The notes under the pieces: generated by a model | What the model saw: only the letters and a program-made list of their open reading frames with translations | Databases searched by the model: none | Told to the model about the DNA's origin: nothing | Assembly (NCBI GenBank): GCA_002479645.1 | Contig: DLOO01000075.1 | Span: 26,893 to 39,539, forward strand | From: Lachnoclostridium sp. UBA7482 | Lineage (GTDB): Bacteria > Bacillota > Clostridia > Lachnospirales > Lachnospiraceae | Length of the DNA: 12,647 bases | Direction: 5' to 3' | Part shown: positions 5,714-12,647 of the stretch, in pieces | Position numbering within the stretch: position 1 is the first letter of the stretch | How the letters are laid out: every line of letters starts with the position of its first letter | Program-made: the position numbers and the translations under genes

Positions 5714-5784
5714 AGCCCCTATGCCATAGGCTCTGTCCCTTACCGGTATGCTCCGGTGAAGTGAACAATCCCGACATAGGGGCT
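5714..5784. terminator. Structured inverted repeat between convergent pgi and galE
   Basis: AGCCCCTATG (5714-5723) is the exact complement of CATAGGGGCT (5775-5784), a perfect 10-bp stem around a 51-base loop. TTGTTTT follows on the plus strand and TGTTTG then a T-rich stretch on the minus strand, so it can end both converging transcripts. The loop contains a further hairpin ACCGG/CCGGT (about 5742-5757). A second partial partner for the 5' arm, CATAGGCT (5725-5732), offers a competing small hairpin. The large structured loop is unusual for a simple terminator. Confidence 0.6.
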
Positions 5785-5803
5785 TGTTTTATCTCCATTC
5801 CCT

Positions 5804-6826
5804 TTATTTGGTTTCGTATCCATCCGGATTGCTGCTCTGCCATCTCCAGGAATCTTCGCACATTTCCTCAATGCCATACTGTGCTTCCCAACCGAGTTCT
5901 TCCTTTGCAAGTGTTGCATCGGAATAGTAGGTTGCGATATCGCCGGGTCTTCTCGGCATAATCCGGTAAGGAACCTCCCTGCCGCATGCCTTGCCAAATG
6001 CCTTCACAACGTCGAGAACGCTGTAACCCTTGCCGGTACCGAGGTTATAAACCTTTACGCCCGGATTTTCCTTAATCCTGTTAATAGCAGCCACATGGCC
6101 GAGAGCCAAGTCAACTACATGGATATAGTCTCTTACGCCGGTTCCGTCCGGAGTATCGTAATCATCGCCAAATATACCGAGGCACGGAAGCTTGCCAATG
6201 GCAACCTGTGCAACATACGGAAGAAGGTTGTTCGGAATACCCTTCGGGTCCTCACCGATTAAGCCGCTCTTGTGTGCACCAATCGGATTGAAGTAACGAA
6301 GCAGAATGACATTCCAGTCCTTATCAGCAGTATGTAAATCAGTAAGCATCTGCTCAATCATATGCTTGGTCCAACCATACGGGTTGGTCGGGGTACCCTT
6401 CGGACACTGTTCGGTAATCGGGACAAATGCCGGATCGCCGTAAACGGTTGCACTCGAGGAAAAGATAATGTTCTTCACGCCATGGCTGCGCATTGCCTCG
6501 CACAAAACAAGGGTTCCGGTAATATTGTTGCGATAGTATTCGAGCGGTTTTGCAACGGACTCGCCGACTGCCTTCAAACCAGCAAAATGAATGACGCAGG
6601 CAACATCCTGCTCCTTTTCAAATACAGCATTCATTGCCTCTGCATCGGTAATGTCCGCATTGTAGAAGGTAAGGGATTTGCCCGTAATCTGCTGCACTCT
6701 GTCAAGCGACTTCACGCTGGCATTGTAAAGATTATCTACGACAACGACGTCATATCCTGCATTTAACAGCTCCACACAAGTATGACTTCCGATATATCCT
6801 GCTCCGCCGGTTACTAAAATCTTCAT
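5804..6826 (-). CDS. galE: UDP-glucose 4-epimerase
   Basis: GalE interconverts UDP-galactose and UDP-glucose, the last step of the Leloir pathway. It is an extended short-chain dehydrogenase. Numbering from the ATG at 6832, it shows the NAD motif TGGAGYIG (Gly9, Gly12, Gly15), [10 protein letters not shown] with catalytic Ser127, and YGWTK with Tyr152 and Lys156. Tyr302 in [12 protein letters not shown] occupies the position of E. coli Tyr299, where a small residue is needed for UDP-GlcNAc; this points to UDP-Gal/UDP-Glc specificity. I chose the ATG at 6826 (340 residues) because AGGAGG touches the upstream ATG but is 6 bases from this one, and the family starts [15 protein letters not shown]. 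The galT stop codon overlaps the ribosome binding site (TAAGGAGG), so translation is probably coupled. It is the last gene of the gal operon. Confidence 0.97.
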   Translation of the reverse strand: MKILVTGGAGYIGSHTCVELLNAGYDVVVVDNLYNASVKSLDRVQQITGKSLTFYNADITDAEAMNAVFEKEQDVACVIHFAGLKAVGESVAKPLEYYRNNITGTLVLCEAMRSHGVKNIIFSSSATVYGDPAFVPITEQCPKGTPTNPYGWTKHMIEQMLTDLHTADKDWNVILLRYFNPIGAHKSGLIGEDPKGIPNNLLPYVAQVAIGKLPCLGIFGDDYDTPDGTGVRDYIHVVDLALGHVAAINRIKENPGVKVYNLGTGKGYSVLDVVKAFGKACGREVPYRIMPRRPGDIATYYSDATLAKEELGWEAQYGIEEMCEDSWRWQSSNPDGYETK

Positions 6827-6837
6827 ATTCATCCTCC

Positions 6838-8349
6838 TTATCTGCCGTTCACGGCATCAACAAACTTAAGAAATGCGGCTTTACCGTTTTCATCTCTCTT
6901 ATATACCCCCGCACACTCAAGAATCTCCTTGAACACAATGCCGATTTCATCCTTCAGAATCTGATCGATATTCGTCTCGTCGATGCGGTTGTATTTGGTT
7001 CCGATCATGTCAACCCACGCCGCATGTTTTGCAAGCGCCTCATCCTTTCGGATATCCCCGCCGGCTAACATTGCCTTCTTCAATGCGGCAATCTCATCCT
7101 TCAGTCGTGCCGGAAGCACCGCAAGTCCCATAACCTCAATCAGACCGATATTTTCCTTCTTGATGTGATGGTAGCTCTCCCAGGGATGGTACAAACCGAG
7201 CGGATGCTCCTCTGTCGTAATATTGTTGCGAAGCACGAGGTCAATTTCGTATCGGCCGTCCCGCATACGTGCAATCGGAGTGATGGTATTGTGCGGCTCG
7301 CCGCCGGTCTCTGCAAAGATAAATGCCGCCTCGTCCGTGTAGCCTCTCCATGCATCCAAAATCTTATCCGAAAGTACAATGATGCGGTTAACGTCCTCGC
7401 CCTGCAGTCGAATGACGGACATCGGCCATTTTACAATTCCGGCCTTGATATCGTCAAACCCTTCCAAGTGAATTTCAGTGTCAAATGGCGCTCTTGCCAT
7501 TGCAAATTCGTAATTTCCGCCCTGGAAATGGTCATGGCTCAGAATCGAACCTCCGACAATCGGAAGGTCCGCATTGGAACCGACAAAATAGTGCGGGAAC
7601 TGCTTTACGAAATCAAAAAGCTTTACAAAGGTATCGTGACTGATTTTCATCGGCGTATGTTCACCGTTAAACACAATACAGTGTTCGTTGTAATACACAT
7701 AGGGGGAATACTGCAAGCCCCATTTCTTACCCTGGATACAAACCGGGATGATGCGGTGATTCTGTCTTGCCGGATGATTGATTCGTCCCGCATAACCTTC
7801 GTTTTCCATGCACAAAAGGCACTTGGGATAATGATTTGCCGGCATGGTCTTTGCCAGAGCAATCATTTTCGGGTCTTTCTCCGGCTTTGAAAGGTTAATC
7901 GTGATGTCAATATCGCCGTACTCCGTCTTCGTAATCCATTTCCGGTCTCTGGCTACTCGATAGGTACGGATATAATCCGACGCGCGGCTCAGATCATAGT
8001 AATAATCGGTTGCTTCCTTCGGAGACTTCTCGTATCTCGCCCGGAATTCTTTTACTACCTGACTCGGTCTCGGCATAAGCGTGTTCATAAGCGCGGTGCC
8101 GTACAGGTCTCTTGCCGCCGTAGACTCGCCGTCAAGCAAACCTCTTTCGGCTGCGTCGTCAATCAGGCACTTGAGTACCTGCTCCAGCTGTTCCGGGGTG
8201 GTGATTGCTTCCGTCTCGCCCGGATCATCGTATTCGTCGCGCTTCAAAACCGCAAGAAGCAGGTTGGTAACATAAACCTCATCCTCTGCTTCAAGAAGGT
8301 GATGCATAGTCCCATAGGACACAAGCTGTTTGATACATTTATTTACCAT
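6838..8349 (-). CDS. galT: UDP-glucose--hexose-1-phosphate uridylyltransferase (type 2)
   Basis: GalT transfers UMP from UDP-glucose to galactose-1-phosphate, giving UDP-galactose and glucose-1-phosphate. At 503 residues this is the long Firmicute type 2 form, distinct from the roughly 350-residue E. coli enzyme. The active site is [13 protein letters not shown] (271-283 from the TTG at 8364), with HDHFQ corresponding to HPHxQ and His279 as the predicted nucleophile. [20 protein letters not shown] (182-201) contains a Cys pair and is well known in this family. I chose the ATG at 8349 ([10 protein letters not shown]) over the upstream TTG because GAGG lies 9 bases before it and the N-terminus then matches family members. 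Its stop is 11 bases from galE and galK ends 20 bases upstream, so it sits inside one operon. Confidence 0.96.
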   Translation of the reverse strand: MVNKCIKQLVSYGTMHHLLEAEDEVYVTNLLLAVLKRDEYDDPGETEAITTPEQLEQVLKCLIDDAAERGLLDGESTAARDLYGTALMNTLMPRPSQVVKEFRARYEKSPKEATDYYYDLSRASDYIRTYRVARDRKWITKTEYGDIDITINLSKPEKDPKMIALAKTMPANHYPKCLLCMENEGYAGRINHPARQNHRIIPVCIQGKKWGLQYSPYVYYNEHCIVFNGEHTPMKISHDTFVKLFDFVKQFPHYFVGSNADLPIVGGSILSHDHFQGGNYEFAMARAPFDTEIHLEGFDDIKAGIVKWPMSVIRLQGEDVNRIIVLSDKILDAWRGYTDEAAFIFAETGGEPHNTITPIARMRDGRYEIDLVLRNNITTEEHPLGLYHPWESYHHIKKENIGLIEVMGLAVLPARLKDEIAALKKAMLAGGDIRKDEALAKHAAWVDMIGTKYNRIDETNIDQILKDEIGIVFKEILECAGVYKRDENGKAAFLKFVDAVNGR

Positions 8350-8369
8350 AGGTGATAGCCTCAACTTTC

Positions 8370-9650
8370 TTACATGACACGGATGCCGCCGTAAGGACGT
8401 ACCTTCAATACATGACAGCTATCTTTTCCGAAAATAGCCTCAATTTCAGTCTTGTACTCTGCAACGGCGTCATTTTTCACAAATGCCTGAATCGTTCCGG
8501 CAAAACCGCCGCCGTGAACACGGCAGACACCTTTGCCTTTCAGGTAATATTCGCTTGCCGCAAGTGCAACGGATACATTCTGCACATTCGGATTCTTCAG
8601 GCTGAAAATGTTCTGCAAATTCTTTGCTGAGGATGCTCCGCTCTCTGCGATTGCCTGCAAAAATCCTGCGAAGTCATTTGCCTCCAGAGCTGCAACAGCC
8701 TCGAGTACACGATCCTGCTCGGTATAGAAATGGATAGCACGAAGAACCGCACGATCTCCAATGCTTTCGCGAATCTTAGCGATATTGGCAAGGAACTCTG
8801 CCACGGGAATTTCCCGCAAATACTCTTTTCCGAAAAATGCTGCAATTTCCTTCATTTCCCGCGGAATTGCCGCATAATCGTCGGTCAAGTCGGCATGAGA
8901 ACCCTTGGTATCAACAATGCAAAGACTGTACGCATTTCCCTCAAAATCGCTCGAAACCTGCCTGATGACCGGCTTCTCAACATCGGCAAAATCAATGTAC
9001 ACCAGACCTCCGACGCTGCACGCCATCTGATCCATCAGGCCGCAGGGCTTGCCAAAGTAAGCATTTTCCGCATACTGACCGATCTTTGCGATTTCCACAG
9101 CCGGAACCTTCATGTCGTTATACATTCCGGAGAAAATCGTACCAATCAAGCTCTCAAACGCTGCGGAGGAGGACATCCCTGCACCAATCAGCACGTCCGA
9201 AGTCACATAGGCCTCAAAGCCGCCGATTGCGTATCCCCTCTGACGAAGACCTGCCGCAACACCACGGATAAGTGCCGTGGTTGTTTCCTTCTCCGCTTCA
9301 CAAATCTCCGTGTCGGAAAGGTCAACCTCCAAAAGCGGTGCATTGCCGGACACCAAGTGAACCATACCGTCGTCGGTCGGAGCCGCAACTCCGATGGTAT
9401 CCAGATTGATACTTGTCGCAAGTACATGACCGTGCTGATGATCTGTGTGATTACCGGACACCTCGCTTCTGCCGGGTGCGCTGTATACAGCCACCTCCTT
9501 GTCTCCAAACAGGCTGTGGAACTTAGCAAGCGCATCCTGATAACGCTGCACATTGTACGGCACCATCTGCGGGCCCACATAAACCTCCCGCAGACGATTG
9601 TCGTATACCCCGTTTTTTATATCCTGAACATATTCCTTCCAATTTTTCAT
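8370..9650 (-). CDS. galK: Galactokinase (variant-motif GHMP kinase)
   Basis: GalK phosphorylates galactose with ATP to galactose-1-phosphate. The 426-residue protein shows the three GHMP motifs: APGRSEVSGNHTDHQHG (58-74), the ATP loop LIGAGMSSSAAFE (154-166) and VCRVHGGGFAGT near the C-terminus. Arg61 and Asp207 (CGLMDQMAC) match the catalytic Arg37 and Asp186 of human GALK1. The first motif departs from the usual GRVNLIGEHTDY: it has SEVSGN, so the Glu43 position is Asn67. The N-terminal region before this motif is about 35 residues longer than in E. coli GalK (382 residues). Operon placement with galT and galE supports galactose as substrate. The ATG at 9650 has only a weak site (CGGGGT), and translation may rely on coupling to the upstream HAD gene, whose stop is 15 bases away. 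Confidence 0.92.
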   Translation of the reverse strand: MKNWKEYVQDIKNGVYDNRLREVYVGPQMVPYNVQRYQDALAKFHSLFGDKEVAVYSAPGRSEVSGNHTDHQHGHVLATSINLDTIGVAAPTDDGMVHLVSGNAPLLEVDLSDTEICEAEKETTTALIRGVAAGLRQRGYAIGGFEAYVTSDVLIGAGMSSSAAFESLIGTIFSGMYNDMKVPAVEIAKIGQYAENAYFGKPCGLMDQMACSVGGLVYIDFADVEKPVIRQVSSDFEGNAYSLCIVDTKGSHADLTDDYAAIPREMKEIAAFFGKEYLREIPVAEFLANIAKIRESIGDRAVLRAIHFYTEQDRVLEAVAALEANDFAGFLQAIAESGASSAKNLQNIFSLKNPNVQNVSVALAASEYYLKGKGVCRVHGGGFAGTIQAFVKNDAVAEYKTEIEAIFGKDSCHVLKVRPYGGIRVM

Positions 9651-9665
9651 GCCGTACCCCGCTTT

Positions 9666-10373
9666 CTATCTCGCTTTTGAAGTTTTTGCAAGCATTTTCC
9701 CTGCAAGCTCGAACAGGTTTCTCACACAGTAGGTTGCAAAACTGTCCTCCACATCCGTTTCGCTGACAAGACAGGTATCCATGCCTGCCCAGGTGCCTCC
9801 GAGAATATCCGACGAGATACTGTCACCGACGACAAGATACTGTGTCACGTCTGCTTCGCCGATTTGCTCCTTCACCTTATCAAAAAAGAGCGGCGCCGGC
9901 TTCTGTGCTCCCAGATCATCTGAGATAAACATTGCCTCGAAGCAATTTCCAAAGCACATTCCCGCAAAGCGGCGCTTCTGCACCCATGTCGTTCCGTTCG
10001 TGATAATCGCCAAGCGATACCGCGTAGCCAGTGCGCGGACAGCCTCCTCGGCTCCCGGCAGCACAATCGTCAGGCTCGCAAGTTCTTCCATATAATCCTT
10101 ATTGATATCTATCACGTCACGCTCCGGCTTCTGCGCAAGCGTCTCTACAAATTCCGTAAAACGGAGGCGTTTCAGTTCCTCTTTATCAATTTTCTTGCGT
10201 TCCAGCATCTTCCAGTAACGATTGTTAATCCTATTATAGCAACGTACATCCTCATCGGTCAACTCAATTCCGTATCCGCGGAAGGTATTCACAAGTGCCT
10301 GACGCTCGGTCTCGGTAAAATTCAAAATCGTGTTATCCAAATCCATCAATAAAATCTTGTATGTATTTTTCAT
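9666..10373 (-). CDS. HAD hydrolase, YjjG-type (pyrimidine) nucleotidase family
   Basis: A 235-residue HAD phosphatase that opens the gal operon. Motif I is LLMDLDNTILNF (Asp11 nucleophile, Asp13), motif II IITNGT (Thr125), motif III Lys158 in AQKPAP, and motif IV VVGDSISSDILGG (Asp184, Asp189). The DLDNT form, the GDSISSDI block and the length match YjjG, which in E. coli dephosphorylates non-canonical pyrimidine monophosphates (known for the family, not shown here). I chose the ATG at 10373 because GGGAG lies about 6 bases upstream and the family starts right before the first motif; a GTG at 10436 would add 21 residues with no support. galK follows after 15 bases. Its role beside Leloir genes is unknown; a phosphatase acting on sugar phosphates or on uridine nucleotides is conceivable. 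Confidence 0.88.
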   Translation of the reverse strand: MKNTYKILLMDLDNTILNFTETERQALVNTFRGYGIELTDEDVRCYNRINNRYWKMLERKKIDKEELKRLRFTEFVETLAQKPERDVIDINKDYMEELASLTIVLPGAEEAVRALATRYRLAIITNGTTWVQKRRFAGMCFGNCFEAMFISDDLGAQKPAPLFFDKVKEQIGEADVTQYLVVGDSISSDILGGTWAGMDTCLVSETDVEDSFATYCVRNLFELAGKMLAKTSKAR

Positions 10374-10528
10374 CCCCATCTCCCATTTATGAAATAAATT
10401 CAAACTTTTTCCTTTTTTCGGACATAACTTTTTCACACTTGACTGTTAAACTGGCGTCATAAACATACCGATGCAGAAGCTGGCCATATACGGCACTTGC
10501 CTGACTGCATGTATTTTGGGAGGTTCCC
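10374..10528. promoter_or_regulatory. Divergent promoter region between the gal operon and the surface protein gene
   Basis: This 155-base gap must drive the gal operon (minus) and the carbohydrate-binding protein gene (plus). On the plus strand TTGACT (10439-10444) is a near-consensus -35, but the matching -10 (AACATA-like near 10462-10467) is poor. On the minus strand I see no clear pair; TTTAAC with TATGTC 18 bases later is the best. Poor -10 boxes would suit an activator-dependent promoter. I found no convincing cre site or long palindrome. Confidence 0.35.
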
Positions 10529-12319
10529 ATGCACAAGAAACATATGCTTCGACAGTTCTCTGTCCTGCTCACACTTGCCCTGCTCTGCGAGACAGGCTGC
10601 AGTGACAAAGCCACAAGCAACAGTGGTTCTACAGATATGGATATATCCGCATCCCCCGCTCCGGAAAGCGGTGACACAACTAATCCCGGCGGTTGGAAGC
10701 CGGATAAGGACAATCGTCCCGGATTTCCCGGAGACTCTTCACAGAGCGATGACTACACGCAATATGCGACGCTCACCGTGGATACCGAACTGAACGTCGG
10801 TAAGTACGATGATGGCTCCGGATTTGTCGATATGACAGAAACCGCCGTGACCTTATCAGACAGTGGCTTTACCGTAAACGGTGACGGCGCCGAAGCGACC
10901 GGCAGCCTCGTTACGATAACCTCCGAGGGCGTTTACCGATTGACCGGAAGCACGGCTGAAGGGCAGCTTGTTATTAACGCCTCCTCGGATGCACACATCC
11001 GTCTGATACTCGACAATGTAACTATGAGTTCCACAAAGGGTTCCCCCATCCTGATAGAAAACGCGAAAAAGGTTTTAATTACCCTAGCTGATGGTACCAC
11101 AAATTCCATCACGGACGCAACCCCTTATTCCGAGCTTACCACTACCGCTTCTACCGAAGACAGTTCATCCGAAACGACGGACGAGAATGCATCTGCCCCT
11201 GCAGGGATTTTCAGCCGCGACGATTTGACCATTGGCGGTACCGGCACTCTGGTAATTACCGGCGCAACCAACGGAATTGTCTGCAAGGACAAGTTGAAGC
11301 TTCTTGACGGCACCCTGAAGATTACGGCAGGCAACAACGCCGTCCGCGGTAAAGAATGTGTTGCTATCTACGGCGGCACCTATGAAATTAAGAGCGGCAA
11401 CGACGGCATCAAATCCTACACCAACAGCGAAGAAACCTGCGGCTTTGTTCTCATCGAGGGCGGCAGCGTGGAAATTACCGCAGACGACGACGGCATTCAC
11501 GGCGAATACCTGACTCGCATCAACGGCGGCAGCTTAACCATCACTGCGAAGAAAAAGGCGATTCGCTCCGATTACCATCTGGAAATTAACGGCGGCGAAT
11601 ATCAGATCCTCTCCTCATACGAAGGTTTGGAAAGCCCCTGGATTCTTTTAAGCGGCGGCAAAGGTGAACTTCACGCTTCCGACGATGGTATCAACATTAA
11701 CTGCGTTGAGAAAGGATTTGGCGGACGCCCGGGTGAATTTATGACCGGAGCAGGCAATACCAAAGTATCGGACGAGTCCAATAATTCTACCAATGTAGAG
11801 ACAGGCCTTTTCATAACCGGCGGTGAACTGCTCGTCTATGCGGACGGCGATGGACTCGACTCTAACAGCAACATTACGATGAGCGGCGGCGACATCACCG
11901 TATACGGTCCCCTCTCCAATAATAACGGTGCTCTCGACTATGCCGGAACCTTTACCATGACCGGCGGTACACTCCTCGCTTCCGGTTCGTCCGGAATGGC
12001 TCAGTCCGTAACTCCGGACGGTCTTTACAGCCTGATGGTTCAGTGGAGTCAGGCGGTAGCTGCCGGAACAACCATTTCCCTGCAAGATGCATCCGGCAAG
12101 ACAGTATGGTTCGCCGCACCCGAGAAGAATTTCTCCAACCTTGTGCTCTGCACTCCAGAGCTCTCTGCCGGCAAATATGCGCTTTATACCGGCAATACTA
12201 AATCCTGTGACTTTACCATTGGCAACGCTTCCACAGCCATCTCCTCAGACGGCAGTGCCATCACCGGCGGCGGTTTCGGCGGACACGGCGGCAGACCGGG
12301 CAGACGCGACAGTCAGTAA
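10529..12319 (+). CDS. Secreted carbohydrate-binding beta-helix protein (Cthe_2159-like)
   Basis: A 596-residue exported protein. Residues 1-24 form a signal sequence (basic KKHMLR, hydrophobic VLLTLALL) ending in CETGC; Cys24 may be lipidated, although Glu at -3 is unlike a normal lipobox. A Ser/Pro/Asp-rich linker follows (25-80). The core (about 80-480) shows degenerate repeats such as LKITAGNNAVRGKE, YEIKSGNDGIKSY, VEITADDDGIHGE, LTITAKKKAIRSD and LHASDDGININ, spaced about 20-25 residues apart, as expected for a right-handed parallel beta-helix. The pattern 'GG...I.a..DGI' matches the Pfam Cthe_2159 carbohydrate-binding family (PF14262), whose founder from Clostridium thermocellum binds cellulose and polygalacturonate. 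The C-terminus is Gly-rich (GGGFGGHGGRPGRR). GGGAGG is 5 bases before the ATG. It is divergent from the gal operon; no catalytic activity can be claimed. Confidence 0.88.
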   Translation: MHKKHMLRQFSVLLTLALLCETGCSDKATSNSGSTDMDISASPAPESGDTTNPGGWKPDKDNRPGFPGDSSQSDDYTQYATLTVDTELNVGKYDDGSGFVDMTETAVTLSDSGFTVNGDGAEATGSLVTITSEGVYRLTGSTAEGQLVINASSDAHIRLILDNVTMSSTKGSPILIENAKKVLITLADGTTNSITDATPYSELTTTASTEDSSSETTDENASAPAGIFSRDDLTIGGTGTLVITGATNGIVCKDKLKLLDGTLKITAGNNAVRGKECVAIYGGTYEIKSGNDGIKSYTNSEETCGFVLIEGGSVEITADDDGIHGEYLTRINGGSLTITAKKKAIRSDYHLEINGGEYQILSSYEGLESPWILLSGGKGELHASDDGININCVEKGFGGRPGEFMTGAGNTKVSDESNNSTNVETGLFITGGELLVYADGDGLDSNSNITMSGGDITVYGPLSNNNGALDYAGTFTMTGGTLLASGSSGMAQSVTPDGLYSLMVQWSQAVAAGTTISLQDASGKTVWFAAPEKNFSNLVLCTPELSAGKYALYTGNTKSCDFTIGNASTAISSDGSAITGGGFGGHGGRPGRRDSQ

Positions 12320-12357
12320 ATAATCATAGCCTCCTTTACAAATATTTTATTCCACAC

Positions 12358-12420
12358 AAAAGGCACGGACGCTATACACGGAATCCCTGAAGGGTGCCCT
12401 ATATAACATCCTGCCTTTTT
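12358..12420. terminator. Bidirectional terminator-like hairpin between convergent genes
   Basis: AAAAGGCA (12358-12365) is complementary to TGCCTTTT (12412-12419), with five T at the plus-strand end and TTTTGTGTGG on the minus strand. The loop of 46 bases contains a smaller hairpin CCC-TGAA-GGG and a further GGCAC/GTGCC pairing that could compete with the outer stem. It lies between the surface protein stop (12319) and the stop of the converging carboxypeptidase gene (12447), so it can serve both. Confidence 0.55.
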
Positions 12421-12444
12421 CCCTCTATCATGATTACCAAAAAA

Positions 12445-12647
12445 CTAGCGGTACTCCACGGACAATGTAAAGTCCTGTCCGCTCACATGTACCTTTCCGA
12501 CGGCGCCGCATACAACAGGCATCATCGGCGCCACGTGACCGATATCTACATCCATTACCACAGGAACGTGATACTCTTCGAGCAAATCCCAAACCGCTTT
12601 ATACTGATCCAGACCCATGAATGCTTCCCCGTGGTGATACGGTCTTC
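12445..12647 (-). CDS. S66-family LD-carboxypeptidase, C-terminal part
   Basis: The last 66 codons of a gene that enters from beyond the window; it ends with TAG at 12447-12445. The readable part contains GLDQYKAVWDLLEEYHVPVV and then MDVDIGHVAPMMPVVCGAVG. This is the C-terminal segment of peptidase family S66 (LdcA/MccF type), where the His of the Ser-Glu-His triad lies in a '(F/I)GH' motif just before a 'P...P.G' strand. Such enzymes remove the terminal D-Ala from peptidoglycan tetrapeptides during wall recycling, or cleave microcin C-like compounds. The nucleophile Ser and Glu are outside the window, so the subtype is undecided. It converges on the surface protein gene. Confidence 0.75.
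   Translation of the reverse strand, partial: RPYHHGEAFMGLDQYKAVWDLLEEYHVPVVMDVDIGHVAPMMPVVCGAVGKVHVSGQDFTLSVEYR

Noticed and set aside
7165..7890. A 241-codon plus-strand frame inside galT
   Set aside because: It lies antisense to a clearly conserved galT, begins without a ribosome binding site and contains no recognisable motif.
8730..9680. A 316-codon plus-strand frame inside galK
   Set aside because: It is antisense to the conserved galactokinase, with shadow-like composition rich in Arg, His and Cys and no motif.
1..12647. CRISPR array, complete insertion sequence or rRNA gene
   Set aside because: No regularly spaced direct repeats, no intact transposase with terminal repeats and no rRNA-like sequence were seen.

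Overview
The window looks like a chromosomal segment of a gut-type Firmicute (Clostridia, most likely Lachnospiraceae). This rests on strong AGGAGG-type ribosome binding sites, sigma-A-like promoters, the Firmicute-type (type 2) GalT, a galactokinase with the variant motif GRSEVSGNHTDH, a beta-helix carbohydrate-binding protein of the Cthe_2159 kind, and a fermentative D-lactate dehydrogenase. No species can be named from the sequence alone.

Layout. (1) Positions 1-1133, minus strand: a fermentative D-lactate dehydrogenase (ldhA) followed by an overlapping lipoprotein gene that runs off the window; the promoter region carries a near-perfect palindrome in its spacer. (2) 1289-2084, minus: a HAD phosphatase with a good promoter. 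(3) 2085-3995: an accessory, partly decayed stretch. It holds a wrecked serine recombinase fragment, a short plus-strand fragment that may come from a Fic protein, a tandem hairpin/terminator, an intact Cu/Zn superoxide dismutase gene (minus), a GC-rich block, and a small broken ORF beside the tRNA promoter. (4) 3822-5686, plus: a promoter, tRNA-Arg(CCG) and glucose-6-phosphate isomerase (pgi), apparently one transcription unit. (5) 5714-5784: a structured inverted repeat between convergent genes. (6) 5804-10373, minus: a compact galactose operon in the order HAD phosphatase - galK - galT - galE. (7) 10529-12319, plus and divergent from the gal operon: a secreted carbohydrate-binding beta-helix protein. 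(8) 12358-12420: a hairpin between convergent genes. (9) 12445-12647, minus: the C-terminus of an S66-family LD-carboxypeptidase.

How the genes fit together. GalK, GalT and GalE form the Leloir pathway, converting galactose to UDP-glucose/glucose-1-phosphate. After phosphoglucomutase (not in the window) the product is glucose-6-phosphate, the substrate of Pgi, and LdhA ends fermentation at D-lactate. The divergent surface protein may bind plant or mucus polysaccharide and so belong to the same sugar-using lifestyle; that link is inference from position only.

I see no clear sign of a completely new system. The points most worth a second look are the intact sodC inside a decayed region, the operator-like palindrome in the ldhA promoter, the HAD enzyme leading the gal operon, the altered galactokinase motif, and the tRNA-pgi transcription unit.
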